Notes: generated from the letters alone by a model not told the origin. 64,000 bases of DNA from Caryophanales bacterium (GCA_016282155.1 JAEEJY010000030.1:28483-92482); one strand, 5' to 3'. Positions 1 to 9,342 are shown, counted from the first letter of the stretch. Translations and numbers: made by a program.

Positions 1-1
1 A

Positions 2-277
2 GTAAAAGGTAAAAAAGTATTTAATGAGATTGATAAGGAAATACAAGATTCTGTTCTTTTTGATAAACTAAAAGAGGAATATAAAAAGGAACATCCAGGA
101 TGTTCTAAAATACCAACAAATGAAGAGTTATATGAAATGTATGAGATTAAATATAAAAAGAAACTTCTAGGTTCTCCTGATATTTCATATAGAAATGTTG
201 ATATTGATTTCACTGAAGTTGAGAAAAAATATGTAAAAACCATGAATAACATATTTGGTAAAAAATCAAAAAATTAA
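2..277 (+). CDS. hypothetical protein, C-terminal part (5' end outside window)
   Basis: An open frame runs from the window edge to a TAA at 275-277 and gives 91 residues rich in Lys and Glu, with no membrane segment or recognisable motif. The start lies upstream of the window. The next gene begins 18 bases downstream with its own GGTGAT ribosome-binding site, so the two may be co-transcribed. I do not recognise a family; the fragment looks like the tail of a soluble cytoplasmic protein. Confidence 0.6.
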   Translation, partial: VKGKKVFNEIDKEIQDSVLFDKLKEEYKKEHPGCSKIPTNEELYEMYEIKYKKKLLGSPDISYRNVDIDFTEVEKKYVKTMNNIFGKKSKN

Positions 278-295
278 TTTGAATCGGGTGATATT

Positions 296-1474
296 ATGGC
301 GGGAATTAAAACCAACTATTTAAATTATTTAAAGAGTATTAAACAGTCATTAATAGATGCTGGTTATACTTCTTTTGATGCGGAAAGAATGAGTAATGAG
401 TATTTAGTATATGATTATATTCTTAATCAAGAATCACTAGATGAAGATATAAAAAAACATGTTAAAGAAGAGAGTGTTGAAGAAGACAAGGATTATATTG
501 CTAAGTTAGATGAAGATATAATTAACTTTATGATTAATTGTAGTAAAGAAGCAACTGCTTCTTTAACAGAAGAATTACTACATGGAAGCAAATATAGTTA
601 CACTAAGAAGATTAATCCAAGCAAAACTTCGGAACTTGCTACTGAAGCTTTATATGCTTATAGCTATGAGCATTTTGAAAAATTAAATAAATTATTTGAG
701 GAAGAAAGTGTTACTTTTACAGATAAAGAAAGTTCTTATGATCCAAATAGTGACACAATAGAACTTCATGTGGCTACTGATATTGAAGCTCCATTTAGTT
801 TGGTTCATGAATTTATTCATTCGTTAACTTATGAAAATGTGGAAGCAGATTTAATTATTGAAGATTCTAATAATATTTTAGATCTATCTTTAGAAAAAGA
901 TAATAAAAGAAGTAGTATGATGGAAGTTCCAAGTTATGCTTTTGAACACTATTTTACAGGATATTTATTAAAAAATCATAAAAGATATGCAGAAGATGTA
1001 AAAGAATATAATCGTATGCGTATTAGAAAAAGTTTGGATGCTGCTTTAATATTTAAGGTTTATAAAAGATTATATAATGACTCTTTAAATGGAGTTAAAA
1101 TCGATGCCCGTAAAATAAATGAAATATGTAATGATATGGTAGCTTTAGGATTAAATCCAGTTCATGTTGCTAAAATAATGGATGTCATTATTAAAATATT
1201 TAAGGATATAGATCTAGATGCTGCTTTAGGAGCATCACCATACGAATCTTTATATACTCATGCTGTAAGTGATGTATTAGGATATTATTTATTCTATAAA
1301 GCAGTTGAAAATGATGATAAATCTTACTTAGATACCATAACAAGTAATTTATTTAATATGAGTAAAGAAGATGTATTTGAATATCTTGGTTTAGTAAAGA
1401 ATTCCAAAATAAATAAAGATGCCATAAAAGAAATGCAAAAAGTATATATAAATAATATAAAAAAATTCTGGTAA
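296..1474 (+). CDS. putative M3-like (oligopeptidase F/thimet type) zinc metallopeptidase
   Basis: This 392-residue protein carries HEFIH at residues 171-175, a zincin zinc-binding motif (HExxH). About 35 residues later comes E210-V-P-S-Y-A-F-E217, which resembles the E-PS-E helix that supplies the third zinc ligand in M3 peptidases. The family cleaves short cytosolic peptides. The protein is shorter than typical oligoendopeptidases (about 560-600 residues) and the rest is Lys/Glu-rich helix with no signal peptide, so a cytosolic enzyme is likely. The start follows GGTGATATT. It lies 13 bases upstream of miaA, probably in one operon. The M3 assignment rests on these two motifs only; another gluzincin family is possible. 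Confidence 0.6.
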   Translation: MAGIKTNYLNYLKSIKQSLIDAGYTSFDAERMSNEYLVYDYILNQESLDEDIKKHVKEESVEEDKDYIAKLDEDIINFMINCSKEATASLTEELLHGSKYSYTKKINPSKTSELATEALYAYSYEHFEKLNKLFEEESVTFTDKESSYDPNSDTIELHVATDIEAPFSLVHEFIHSLTYENVEADLIIEDSNNILDLSLEKDNKRSSMMEVPSYAFEHYFTGYLLKNHKRYAEDVKEYNRMRIRKSLDAALIFKVYKRLYNDSLNGVKIDARKINEICNDMVALGLNPVHVAKIMDVIIKIFKDIDLDAALGASPYESLYTHAVSDVLGYYLFYKAVENDDKSYLDTITSNLFNMSKEDVFEYLGLVKNSKINKDAIKEMQKVYINNIKKFW

Positions 1475-1487
1475 TAAGAGGGAAATA

Positions 1488-2372
1488 ATGAATAAGGTAA
1501 TTGTAATATTAGGGCCTACAGCGGTAGGTAAAACTAAAATGAGTGTCGAACTTGCTAAAAAACTTAATGGTGAAATAATTAATGCTGATTCAACCCAAGT
1601 ATTTAAAACTTTAGATATTGCAACAGCAAAAATTACCGAAGAAGAAAAAGAAGGAATAGTTCATCACTTATTTGATATTAAAGATGTTGAAGATTCTTAT
1701 ACTGTTTATGATTATCAAAAAGATTGTCGTAGGATGATTGATGATATTTTAAAAAGAGGAAAAACACCTATCTTAGTAGGTGGAACAGGCTTATATATAA
1801 AGGCTGCTTTATATAATTATAATTTTGATGAAATAAGTGTACATAAAGATTATTCTAAGTACACAAATGATGAATTATATAATAAATTGCTTGCAATAGA
1901 TCCTCATACAGAAATACACAAAAATAATCGTAAAAGGGTAGAACATGCTTTAGATGTATATGAAGCAACAGGTAAGATAGTAGGACATGATAAATCAGAT
2001 GAACTATTATATGACACAATCTTTATTGGTTTAACAACAGATCGTAATGTTTTATATGAAAGAATTAATAAAAGGGTAGATGTAATGCTTGAAAATGGTT
2101 TATTAGATGAAGCTAAAAGAGTATATGATTCTAATATTCGTACTAAAGCAATTTTAACCCCAATTGGTTATAAAGAATTATTTCCATATTTTGCTAAGGA
2201 AAAATCCTTAGAGGAATGTTTAGATTTAATAAAACAAAATAGTCGTAAGTATGCTAAAAGACAATATACATGGTTTAATAATCAAATGAATGTAACATGG
2301 TTTAATGTTGATTTTAATAATTTTAATAATACAATTACCGAAGTATATGATTATATAAAAAAGAGAAACTAA
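1488..2372 (+). CDS. miaA: tRNA dimethylallyltransferase MiaA
   Basis: This 294-residue protein has a P-loop GPTAVGKT at residues 9-16 and the family element NADSTQVFK just after it. Further on come a GGTGLY segment and a C-terminal KRQYTWF motif, all typical of MiaA. The enzyme transfers a dimethylallyl group to N6 of A37 in tRNAs reading UNN codons. Length is close to the usual 300 residues. The ribosome-binding site is AGAGGGA. Its stop overlaps the convergent RNase J gene, and both ends are built into one bidirectional hairpin terminator. Confidence 0.95.
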   Translation: MNKVIVILGPTAVGKTKMSVELAKKLNGEIINADSTQVFKTLDIATAKITEEEKEGIVHHLFDIKDVEDSYTVYDYQKDCRRMIDDILKRGKTPILVGGTGLYIKAALYNYNFDEISVHKDYSKYTNDELYNKLLAIDPHTEIHKNNRKRVEHALDVYEATGKIVGHDKSDELLYDTIFIGLTTDRNVLYERINKRVDVMLENGLLDEAKRVYDSNIRTKAILTPIGYKELFPYFAKEKSLEECLDLIKQNSRKYAKRQYTWFNNQMNVTWFNVDFNNFNNTITEVYDYIKKRN

Positions 2373-2392
2373 TTATTAGTTTCTCTTTTTAC
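2357..2392. terminator. bidirectional terminator between miaA and RNase J
   Basis: A perfect 14-bp stem (2358-2371 with 2377-2390) and 5-base loop is A-rich on the left and T-rich on the right, so it works in both directions. It overlaps the last codons of both convergent genes. Confidence 0.85.
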
Positions 2393-4054
2393 ATTCATAA
2401 TTACGGGTAGAATTATAGGTTTTCTTCCAGTAGTATCAAATATATGTGTTGATAAATCATCAATAATTTGATTTTTTATTTCAGTATAATTGATATCTTT
2501 TGTTAATTTTGCGTTAATTGCTTTTTTAGCAATTTCCTCTAATTCTTTAATCATGTCTAAGTTTTCATTTACTTGAACAAATCCTCTTGTTGTTATATTA
2601 GGGTTTGTAAGTAATTTAGCATTTGTTGTATCGACATTAGCAATAACAACAACAATACCATCATTAGCCATTATTTTTCTGTCTTTCATTACAGCATTAG
2701 ATACGTCACCAATACGATTACCATCAACGTAAACATCACCGGCTTGAACAAATCCTGAACGAGTTATTTTACCTTTGTATAAAGATAAGACATCTCCGTT
2801 ACCTAGAATAAATGTATTTTCTCTAGGTATACCACATTCAACTGCGATATCTGCATGTGCTTTTAACATACGATATTCACCATGGAATGGCATAAAATAT
2901 TTTGGATTTATAAGACGCATCATAAGTTTTAATTCTTCTTTATTACCGTGTCCACTAGTATGGATATCAGATAAGGATGTATTAGTATAAACTTTAACTC
3001 CTTTTAAATATAATTTATTAATTGTTCTTGAAATACTAACCGCATTACCTGGGATAGCACTTGAAGAGAATATAACTATATCATCAGAGTGTAATTTAAT
3101 TTGTTTATGTGATCCATTAGCTATTCTTGATAAAGCTGCTAAAGGTTCACCTTGTGATCCTGTACATAATAAACATACTTCACTAGGAGGAAGTTGATTT
3201 GCTTCTTCTGGAGTAACAAAGATTTCTTTATTTTTGATATATCCACCTTCGATAGATATTTCTAAGTTATTTTCCATTGAACGTCCGAAAGTCGCAATTT
3301 TTCTTCCCATTTTTTTACATGTGTCAACGATATGTTTTAATCTATAAATATTAGATGCAAAAGTCGCTATAATAATACGACTATCTTTATGTTTAATAAA
3401 TACTTCTTTTAAAGCTTCATCGACTTTTGATTCACTAATTGAAAAACCTTCATTTAAGGCATTAGTTGAATCAGACATTAATAAAGCTACTCCTTCTTTA
3501 CCAATCTTAGCCATTTTATATAAGTTTGACATTGGACCGATTGGAGTTAAATCAAATTTAAAGTCTCCTGTAGTAACAATATTACCATTTGGTGTATGAA
3601 TACACATACCGTGTGAATCAGGAATAGAGTGGGTTGTTCTAAAGAATTCCACACTAATATTTTTAAATTTAACTACTGTATCTTCATTATAAACATATAA
3701 GTTTTTATATTGAATATTTCTTTCATCTAATTTTTTTCTAATTAAACCGACTGCTTGATTTGGGGCATATATTACAGGAATATTAACTTGTGTAAGTAAA
3801 AAAGGTATTCCTCCAATATGATCTTCATGCCCGTGTGTAATAAAAAGACCTTTTATTTTATTTTCATTTTTCTTTAAAAAAGTAAAATCTGGAATTACAT
3901 AATCAATTCCCATTAATTCTCCTTGCGGAAAGATAATTCCCGCATCCGTAATAACTATTTCATTTCCGTGCATTACACAATACATATTTTTACCGACTTC
4001 ACCTAAGCCACCTAAAGCAAATATCTTTGTATCTGCACCTTCAAAAAATTTCAT
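2369..4054 (-). CDS. rnjA: ribonuclease J (metallo-beta-lactamase/beta-CASP)
   Basis: This 561-residue protein opens with a GGLGEVGKN segment and has the metallo-beta-lactamase motif THGHEDHIGG at residues 73-82. Later metal ligands follow, then the beta-CASP domain and an RNase J C-terminal domain with a PFHGEYRML segment. RNase J is a dual 5'-3' exo/endoribonuclease that processes rRNA and mRNA in Bacillota. Full length agrees with the family (about 555). The start has AGGAGATATT upstream. Whether it is the J1 or J2 paralogue cannot be told from one copy. Confidence 0.94.
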   Translation of the reverse strand: MKFFEGADTKIFALGGLGEVGKNMYCVMHGNEIVITDAGIIFPQGELMGIDYVIPDFTFLKKNENKIKGLFITHGHEDHIGGIPFLLTQVNIPVIYAPNQAVGLIRKKLDERNIQYKNLYVYNEDTVVKFKNISVEFFRTTHSIPDSHGMCIHTPNGNIVTTGDFKFDLTPIGPMSNLYKMAKIGKEGVALLMSDSTNALNEGFSISESKVDEALKEVFIKHKDSRIIIATFASNIYRLKHIVDTCKKMGRKIATFGRSMENNLEISIEGGYIKNKEIFVTPEEANQLPPSEVCLLCTGSQGEPLAALSRIANGSHKQIKLHSDDIVIFSSSAIPGNAVSISRTINKLYLKGVKVYTNTSLSDIHTSGHGNKEELKLMMRLINPKYFMPFHGEYRMLKAHADIAVECGIPRENTFILGNGDVLSLYKGKITRSGFVQAGDVYVDGNRIGDVSNAVMKDRKIMANDGIVVVIANVDTTNAKLLTNPNITTRGFVQVNENLDMIKELEEIAKKAINAKLTKDINYTEIKNQIIDDLSTHIFDTTGRKPIILPVIMNVKRETNN

Positions 4055-4142
4055 AATATCTCCTTTCTTTTTGAATTTGAAAAATTAACTATATAATTAT
4101 AACTTTTTTTTGCCGTTTTGTCTAGTTCTAGGAATAAGAGTA

Positions 4143-4172
4143 TGTTATAATTTATTTAGGATAGGTGATTAT
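4143..4172 (+). promoter_or_regulatory. extended -10 promoter plus SD of the 4173 gene
   Basis: TGTTATAAT (4143-4151) is an extended -10 box with no clear -35. It is followed by GGATAGGTGAT directly before the ATG at 4173. The predicted transcript would begin about 15 bases before the start codon. Confidence 0.6.
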
Positions 4173-5186
4173 ATGACAGATATTATAAATGTAAGACAAC
4201 TAATAAAAACTATCATACTTATCATAGTATTACTAACCTTATATTTTATTTTAGCGGGTGTAATAGCGCCTAAAGAACATAAAAGTTTTCAAAATAAAGT
4301 AACTAAATTAGAAAATAAGATTGTTGATATATGTAAAAATAATAATGTAGAAGGTAATCCACATATTGAAAATTATCATATTGATAATGGATTACTATAT
4401 GATGACAATAAAGATTTTATCGGTGAATATAAAGATATTAATGGAAAAATAGTAGTTAATAAAAACTGTGATTTAACTTTTAATTTATATAATAAAAATT
4501 TAAAAGCTACTAAAACTCCAGGAAGTTTATTTATTGTTAAAGAAAGAAAAAAAGTAAAAAGTTGTACTTATAATAATGAATTAGAAGTAGGAACAGAAGT
4601 TACTTGTAATAATAATGTATTTAATGTCATTGGTTTAAATGGTGACTCTGTTAAATTATTAAGCACCTATAATTTAAATAATAATAAACAAGATATAAAA
4701 GACAAGGAAATAACAAGTATTAATCCTGTAGTTTTCGATGAAATTAATAACCGTAGTAATACAAACAGTACATACTGCGATAAACCTTTAAATGGCTGTA
4801 ATGTCTATAGTAAGATAGATGGTGAATTTACTAACGGTAAGCTAAAGGGTACTGTTAATGAAGTGTCTTCTATTAAATATCTAGTAGATCAGTATGCGAT
4901 TACTTTAGGATTTGAAAATAAATTAGTAAGCGCTAATTTAATTACTAAAGAAGACTTAATAAATTTAGGCTGTGATATTAAAAATAAAACTTGTCTAGAT
5001 AGTAAATATCCATTTATCTATAGTTCAACATATTGGACAAGTTCGTACTATGGTGGATCTAGTATTTTAGTATATCGTGTTCAAAGTGATGGTAAGATAA
5101 ATACTAGTAATGCTAATGATAATGATACAACGGGTTTAAGACCTGTTATAACAGTAACAAAAGATTTATTAATAAAGAAAAAATAA
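4173..5186 (+). CDS. membrane-anchored exoprotein with C-terminal YWTSS/RPVI module
   Basis: I place the start at 4173 because AGGTGAT precedes it. The upstream in-frame codons overlap the promoter. The 337-residue product has one N-terminal transmembrane segment (about residues 11-32) and an otherwise extracellular, Asn- and Tyr-rich body containing several Cys (for example YCDKPLNGC). Near the C-terminus YWTSSYYG and GLRPVI form a module that recurs in the 46046 protein of the large surface cluster (YWTSTNYN and VVPVI). Such modules occur in many secreted proteins of gut bacteria; no enzymatic activity is evident. It is a single-gene unit with its own promoter and terminator. Confidence 0.6.
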   Translation: MTDIINVRQLIKTIILIIVLLTLYFILAGVIAPKEHKSFQNKVTKLENKIVDICKNNNVEGNPHIENYHIDNGLLYDDNKDFIGEYKDINGKIVVNKNCDLTFNLYNKNLKATKTPGSLFIVKERKKVKSCTYNNELEVGTEVTCNNNVFNVIGLNGDSVKLLSTYNLNNNKQDIKDKEITSINPVVFDEINNRSNTNSTYCDKPLNGCNVYSKIDGEFTNGKLKGTVNEVSSIKYLVDQYAITLGFENKLVSANLITKEDLINLGCDIKNKTCLDSKYPFIYSSTYWTSSYYGGSSILVYRVQSDGKINTSNANDNDTTGLRPVITVTKDLLIKKK

Positions 5187-5209
5187 CTTACTAATTGTAA
5201 GTTTTTTTC
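5184..5209 (+). terminator. terminator after the 4173 gene
   Basis: A 7-bp stem AACTTAC/GTAAGTT with a 5-base loop is followed by a run of T. Confidence 0.75.
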
Positions 5210-5265
5210 TATTATTTTTATAAAAAATAGTGTATAATTGTTATTAGGTAGAGAAGGTGAACATG

Positions 5266-6252
5266 ATGGGTTTATTTGATAAATTTAAGAATCTTTTCGC
5301 AAGTAAGGAAAATAAAGAAGAAAAAGAAATTGTTGAGTCATATGAGACTGGTTTAGAAAAAACAAGAAATGTTTTTTCAAATAAATTAAATATTCTAAAT
5401 AGTAAATATAAAAAAGTAAGTGAAGAATATTTTGAAGAGCTAGAAGAAATTTTAATAATGGCGGATATTGGTGTTGAAACTGTTATGAATTTCATTGATA
5501 AATTAAAGGCAAGAGTAAAAAAAGAACATATTGAAAATAGTGAAGAATTAAAAGAGATAATCGTTGATGAAATGTTCATTATTTATGTTAATAACGAGGT
5601 TTTAGTAAATAAAATTAATTTTGCAAGTGAAGGCCCAACTGTAGTATTATTTGTTGGTGTTAATGGCGCTGGTAAAACTACAACTATTGGGAAACTTGCT
5701 TACAAATTAAAAAAAGAAGGCAAGAAAGTAATACTAATAGCTGGTGATACTTTCCGTGCTGGAGCTGTTGAACAAATTGAAGAATGGGGAAAAAGAGTAG
5801 ATGTTCCAGTAATTAGTAAAGAATCAAATGATGCTGCAAGTGTTATTTATGAAGGCTTAGAAAAAGCAAAAGAAGAAAAATATGATGTAGTATTAATTGA
5901 TACTGCCGGTCGTTTACAAAATAAAGATAATTTAATGCGTGAACTTGAAAAAATTAACAAAGTAATAGGTAATATTATACCTAATGCCCCTCATGAAACA
6001 TTACTTGTTATTGATGCTACTACCGGTCAAAATGGTATAAGTCAAGCAAAGAGTTTTAAAGAAATAACTAATATAACAGGTATTGTTTTATCAAAACTTG
6101 ATGGAACAGCTAAAGGTGGTATTGTTTTAGCAATCAAAGAAGCTGTTAATATTCCGGTTAAGTTTGTAGGTATGGGTGAAAAGTTAGAAGACTTAAGAGT
6201 ATTTGATATTGAAAAATATATCTATGGTTTATTTAAAGATTTAAGTGAGTAG
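5266..6252 (+). CDS. ftsY: signal recognition particle receptor FtsY
   Basis: This is the SRP-receptor GTPase that docks ribosome-SRP complexes at the membrane. The 328-residue protein has the G1 loop GVNGAGKT at 131-138, then DTFRAGA, DTAGR and SKLDGTAKGG, all SRP-GTPase hallmarks. The N-terminal charged region is short, as in many Bacillota. Two adjacent ATGs (5263, 5266) are possible; I prefer 5266, which gives MGLFDKF and 4-5 bases of spacing after AAGGTGA. It heads an operon with ylxM and a HerA-like ATPase. A TGTATAAT -10 box lies at 5231-5238. Confidence 0.95.
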   Translation: MGLFDKFKNLFASKENKEEKEIVESYETGLEKTRNVFSNKLNILNSKYKKVSEEYFEELEEILIMADIGVETVMNFIDKLKARVKKEHIENSEELKEIIVDEMFIIYVNNEVLVNKINFASEGPTVVLFVGVNGAGKTTTIGKLAYKLKKEGKKVILIAGDTFRAGAVEQIEEWGKRVDVPVISKESNDAASVIYEGLEKAKEEKYDVVLIDTAGRLQNKDNLMRELEKINKVIGNIIPNAPHETLLVIDATTGQNGISQAKSFKEITNITGIVLSKLDGTAKGGIVLAIKEAVNIPVKFVGMGEKLEDLRVFDIEKYIYGLFKDLSE

Positions 6253-6260
6253 GTGTTTGT

Positions 6261-6551
6261 ATGGATAAAGAAATATATTTATCAGCATTATATGACTACT
6301 ATAGTCCATTATTAACTGATAAACAAAAGAATTATTTTGAAGATTATTATTTTAATAATTTTAGTTTAGCTGAGATCGCAGAAAATAATAATACAAGTAG
6401 AAATGCTATTCATAAACAAGTAAAAGAGACAGAAAATAAACTATTAGATTATGAAGATAAATTAAAATTATATCGTCGTGCTAGTGAAATCGAAGAAATA
6501 ATTAAAGATTTAGATGAAGAAATAAAAGAACAAATAGAAGAATTAATATAG
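6261..6551 (+). CDS. ylxM: YlxM/p13-like putative DNA-binding protein (UPF0122)
   Basis: The 96-residue protein has a sigma-region-4-like helix-turn-helix (FSLAEIAENNNTSRNAIHKQ, about residues 34-53) followed by a charged coiled coil. It matches the YlxM/p13 family normally found between ftsY and ffh and linked to SRP function. Here it follows ftsY by 8 bases, but ffh does not follow; a HerA-like ATPase gene does. Confidence 0.85.
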   Translation: MDKEIYLSALYDYYSPLLTDKQKNYFEDYYFNNFSLAEIAENNNTSRNAIHKQVKETENKLLDYEDKLKLYRRASEIEEIIKDLDEEIKEQIEELI

Positions 6552-6560
6552 GGTGATAAT

Positions 6561-8321
6561 ATGTTTGGTAAAATAGTGTATCTAGCTAATAATGTAGCGC
6601 ATATTGAGATTCCAGAAGGAACTCCAGTACATGAAAATTTAATGAATATGCACGTTGTCTTTGAAGATGCTAATAAGAAAATATTAGGAGAAGTTGAAGA
6701 CATTGATGCTAAATTAGTTAAAGTTCGTTTCTTAGGTGAAATAGTAGGTAATAAATTTGTAGGTGGTGTAATTAGAAAACCAACATTACAAGCTAAATTA
6801 CGTATTGTAACTAAAGAAGAACTTGCACTAATCGTAGGCGATAATTCACCATCTAGTATGATTTTAGGTAAATCTCCACTATATGATGATTGTGTTATTC
6901 GTATGGATATAAATGATATATTTAGTAATCATATGGCAATATTTGGTAATACCGGTAGTGGTAAATCTTGTGGTGTAGCTCGTTTACTACAAAATGTATT
7001 TAGTAATCCTAATTTTATGCCATATAAAGCTAGTTTCTTTATCTTTGATGCTTACGGTGAATACCATAATGCATTTAGCGAAATAAACAGAATTAACCCT
7101 AATTATAATTTTAAATACTATACAACAAATCCTAATGATCCGGAACATCTTTTACGTATACCACTTTGGTTATTAGATAAAGATGATTTTGCATTATTAT
7201 TAGAAGCAGAAACACATACGCAACTTACAATTATTGAAACAATGTTAAAATTTGTATCAATCTTTGTTAGTGATGATGATGTATCAAGAAGATACTGTAA
7301 TCACATTATTGCAAAAGCTTTAATGGCAATCTTATTTACTAACCAAACTTGTGCTAGTAAGAAAAATGATGTATATGCCGTAATTGATGCTTGTTCAACA
7401 GAACAGTTTAATCTTGAAGCAGAAGTTCAAGGAGTAGGGTATAAAAGAAAGTTTAGAGAATTATTTGTTATTGATTCAGCCGGTCAATTTCCTGAAAGTA
7501 ATTTAATGGTTGAATACATAACTTCCTTTATTGATGAAACATTAGATAAATATGAAGTTGCTAGTACAAAATATTATACTTTAGATGATTTAGAGAAAGC
7601 CTTAGCATTTACTTTAATAAGTGAAGGTTTACTAAAAAATGAAAAAATGTATAATGAAGCAGTTACATTAAAAGTAAGACTTCATGAATTAGCAGTCGGT
7701 GAAAATAGAGGATTCTTTAATTTCCCACAATATATATCATTGAAAGATTATATTGCGATGTTAATAAGTGTTAATGGAAATAGAAAAGCTCAAATAATTA
7801 ACTTTAACTTAGAAGAAATAGATGATTCTTTTGCGAAGACTTTAACAAAAATATATTCAAAAATGTTATTTACTTTCACAAAGGGATTACAAGTAAGAGC
7901 GTCTATCCCATTCCATATTTATCTTGAAGAATCACATAGATATGTTCAAAGTGATTCTGATAAATTCTTACTTGGATATAATATCTTTGAAAGAATCGCT
8001 AAAGAAGGACGTAAATATGGTCTTATGTTAGATTTAATTAGTCAAAGACCGGTAGAATTATCAGATACCGTTATATCACAATGTAGTAACTTCTTAATAT
8101 TTAAAATGAACCATCCTCGTGACCTAGAATATATTGCGAAGATGCTTCCAAATATTAGTGCAGAAATTGTTGAGATGCAAAAGTCTTTACAACCAGGTAC
8201 TTGTGTAGCTTTTGGTAAAGCATTTAAAGTTCCTATGATTGTAAAAATGGATATGCCAAATCCAGCACCATCAAGTAGTAACTGTGATATCTTTAGTACA
8301 TGGCAAGTTAATAGACAATAA
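6561..8321 (+). CDS. HerA/DUF87-type hexameric ATPase
   Basis: This 586-residue protein begins with a small beta-barrel-like region resembling the HAS barrel of HerA. It has a Walker A GNTGSGKS at residues 129-136, a Walker B-like IYLEESH and an SQRP segment near the C-terminus, as in HerA/FtsK-type DNA-pumping ATPases. HerA usually works with the nuclease NurA or with defence effectors, but no nuclease gene adjoins it. It sits at the end of the ftsY-ylxM operon, 9 bases after ylxM, in the place usually held by ffh. A role in DNA end processing or translocation is inferred from the family only. Confidence 0.8.
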   Translation: MFGKIVYLANNVAHIEIPEGTPVHENLMNMHVVFEDANKKILGEVEDIDAKLVKVRFLGEIVGNKFVGGVIRKPTLQAKLRIVTKEELALIVGDNSPSSMILGKSPLYDDCVIRMDINDIFSNHMAIFGNTGSGKSCGVARLLQNVFSNPNFMPYKASFFIFDAYGEYHNAFSEINRINPNYNFKYYTTNPNDPEHLLRIPLWLLDKDDFALLLEAETHTQLTIIETMLKFVSIFVSDDDVSRRYCNHIIAKALMAILFTNQTCASKKNDVYAVIDACSTEQFNLEAEVQGVGYKRKFRELFVIDSAGQFPESNLMVEYITSFIDETLDKYEVASTKYYTLDDLEKALAFTLISEGLLKNEKMYNEAVTLKVRLHELAVGENRGFFNFPQYISLKDYIAMLISVNGNRKAQIINFNLEEIDDSFAKTLTKIYSKMLFTFTKGLQVRASIPFHIYLEESHRYVQSDSDKFLLGYNIFERIAKEGRKYGLMLDLISQRPVELSDTVISQCSNFLIFKMNHPRDLEYIAKMLPNISAEIVEMQKSLQPGTCVAFGKAFKVPMIVKMDMPNPAPSSSNCDIFSTWQVNRQ

Positions 8322-8347
8322 AAATACCTTCGGGTATTTTTTATTTT
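8321..8347 (+). terminator. terminator after the HerA-like gene
   Basis: An 8-bp stem AAAATACC/GGTATTTT with a TTCG tetraloop is followed by T-rich sequence; it starts at the last base of the stop codon. Confidence 0.9.
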
Positions 8348-8361
8348 TCATAAAAAATATA

Positions 8362-8389
8362 TTGTATTTTTATATATTTATGTTATAAT
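8362..8389 (+). promoter_or_regulatory. promoter of tRNA-Lys
   Basis: TTGTAT (8362-8367), a 16-base spacer and TATAAT (8384-8389), with an extended TG upstream of the -10, lie 18 bases before the tRNA. Confidence 0.7.
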
Positions 8390-8406
8390 GAAAGAGCAGT
8401 TGATAA

Positions 8407-8482
8407 GTCTCCGTAGCTCAGCTGGTAGAGCAACTGACTCTTAATCAGTGGGTCCAGGGTTCGAATCCCTGCGGGGACACCA
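8407..8482 (+). tRNA. tRNA-Lys (CTT)
   Basis: The cloverleaf has acceptor arms GTCTCCG/CGGGGAC, anticodon loop CTCTTAA and a TTCGAAT T-loop. CCA is encoded at 8480-8482. Confidence 0.96.
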
Positions 8483-8491
8483 ATTAGTATT

Positions 8492-8517
8492 AAAACGAAC
8501 TTTTAGTTCGTTTTTTT
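8492..8517 (+). terminator. terminator after tRNA-Lys
   Basis: The stem AAACGAAC/GTTCGTTT with loop TTTTA is followed by seven T. Confidence 0.9.
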
Positions 8518-8552
8518 GTTTTTGTGATATAATATGCGCAAGAGGTGATATC

Positions 8553-9257
8553 ATGAATAAAAAGACTGCTACAGAAAATAGAAATGATTTCCTACATGAA
8601 GTTAATACTAAAATCGTTGACGAAGAAAGAAATATAAATTTTACCAATAAGCAACTTGATATTCTTAATCTTGGCCGTGACAATCATTTAAAAGGTAATC
8701 CTCGTGAAGTATACCGTCGAAATGTTATGGACACTAATGAAAGACTTAAAAATTGCGGTATTGAATTTTTTGGTGGACAATTTTATTTAAGAAAAGTATA
8801 TCAAGAAGAATTAAATACTCATTTAGAGGCTGCAATTAATGCACATAATAAGTTAGTAGAAAAATTAGATAAGATTGGTACAATATCTCATAAACATCCT
8901 AAAATAATAGGCAAATTAGCTCGTACAAGCTTATTCACTAAGATGTTAAGTCCAGAAATAAATGAATTTAATATTCATACACAAATGATTCGTGAATATA
9001 GAGTAGAGGATAATTTAGTAGCTTTACTATATAAAAAATATTCTGCTATTGATCCTACTAAAGTAGTTAGTGGTTCTGTATTCTTTGCTTATGCTTTAGA
9101 CTTAAATATGATTGAAAAGATGGGATTAGATGAAAAGTTTGAACCGGCAAAAGCTGATATCGCAGGACTTGTATATATTAAAGAAGCAGATATCTTAAAA
9201 CAAAAAGAAACAGGGGAAAAAGAGAAAGTAAAAACAATAGAAAAAAATGGTGAATAA
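8553..9257 (+). CDS. hypothetical soluble protein
   Basis: The start at 8553 follows AGAGGTGATATC and an extended -10 box TGATATAAT (8524-8532). An upstream in-frame extension would run through the tRNA and is rejected. The 234-residue protein is charged and mostly helical, with no signal peptide or membrane segment. A segment near the C-terminus (KVVSGSVFFAYALDLN) is the only hydrophobic stretch. I do not recognise the family. It is a single-gene unit between tRNA genes. Confidence 0.75.
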   Translation: MNKKTATENRNDFLHEVNTKIVDEERNINFTNKQLDILNLGRDNHLKGNPREVYRRNVMDTNERLKNCGIEFFGGQFYLRKVYQEELNTHLEAAINAHNKLVEKLDKIGTISHKHPKIIGKLARTSLFTKMLSPEINEFNIHTQMIREYRVEDNLVALLYKKYSAIDPTKVVSGSVFFAYALDLNMIEKMGLDEKFEPAKADIAGLVYIKEADILKQKETGEKEKVKTIEKNGE

Positions 9258-9270
9258 TTACCATTTTTTC
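9241..9270 (+). terminator. terminator after the 8553 gene
   Basis: A 10-bp stem AAAAAATGGT/ACCATTTTTT overlaps the stop codon in its loop. Confidence 0.85.
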
Positions 9271-9342
9271 TTGCTTTTAGCTATAGATTTTGTTAAAATA
9301 TTTCTTGTCAAGTGAAAAAATATTAAAAAATATAAAAAGTAC

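Noticed and set aside
5244..5579. Minus-strand frame opposite ftsY, and similar long antisense frames (for example 27833-28102, 41122-41304)
   Set aside because: They lie wholly opposite well-supported genes, have low-complexity products and lack ribosome-binding sites.
8448..8552. N-terminal extension of the 8553 protein
   Set aside because: It would run through tRNA-Lys and its terminator; the ATG at 8553 has a proper AGGTGAT.
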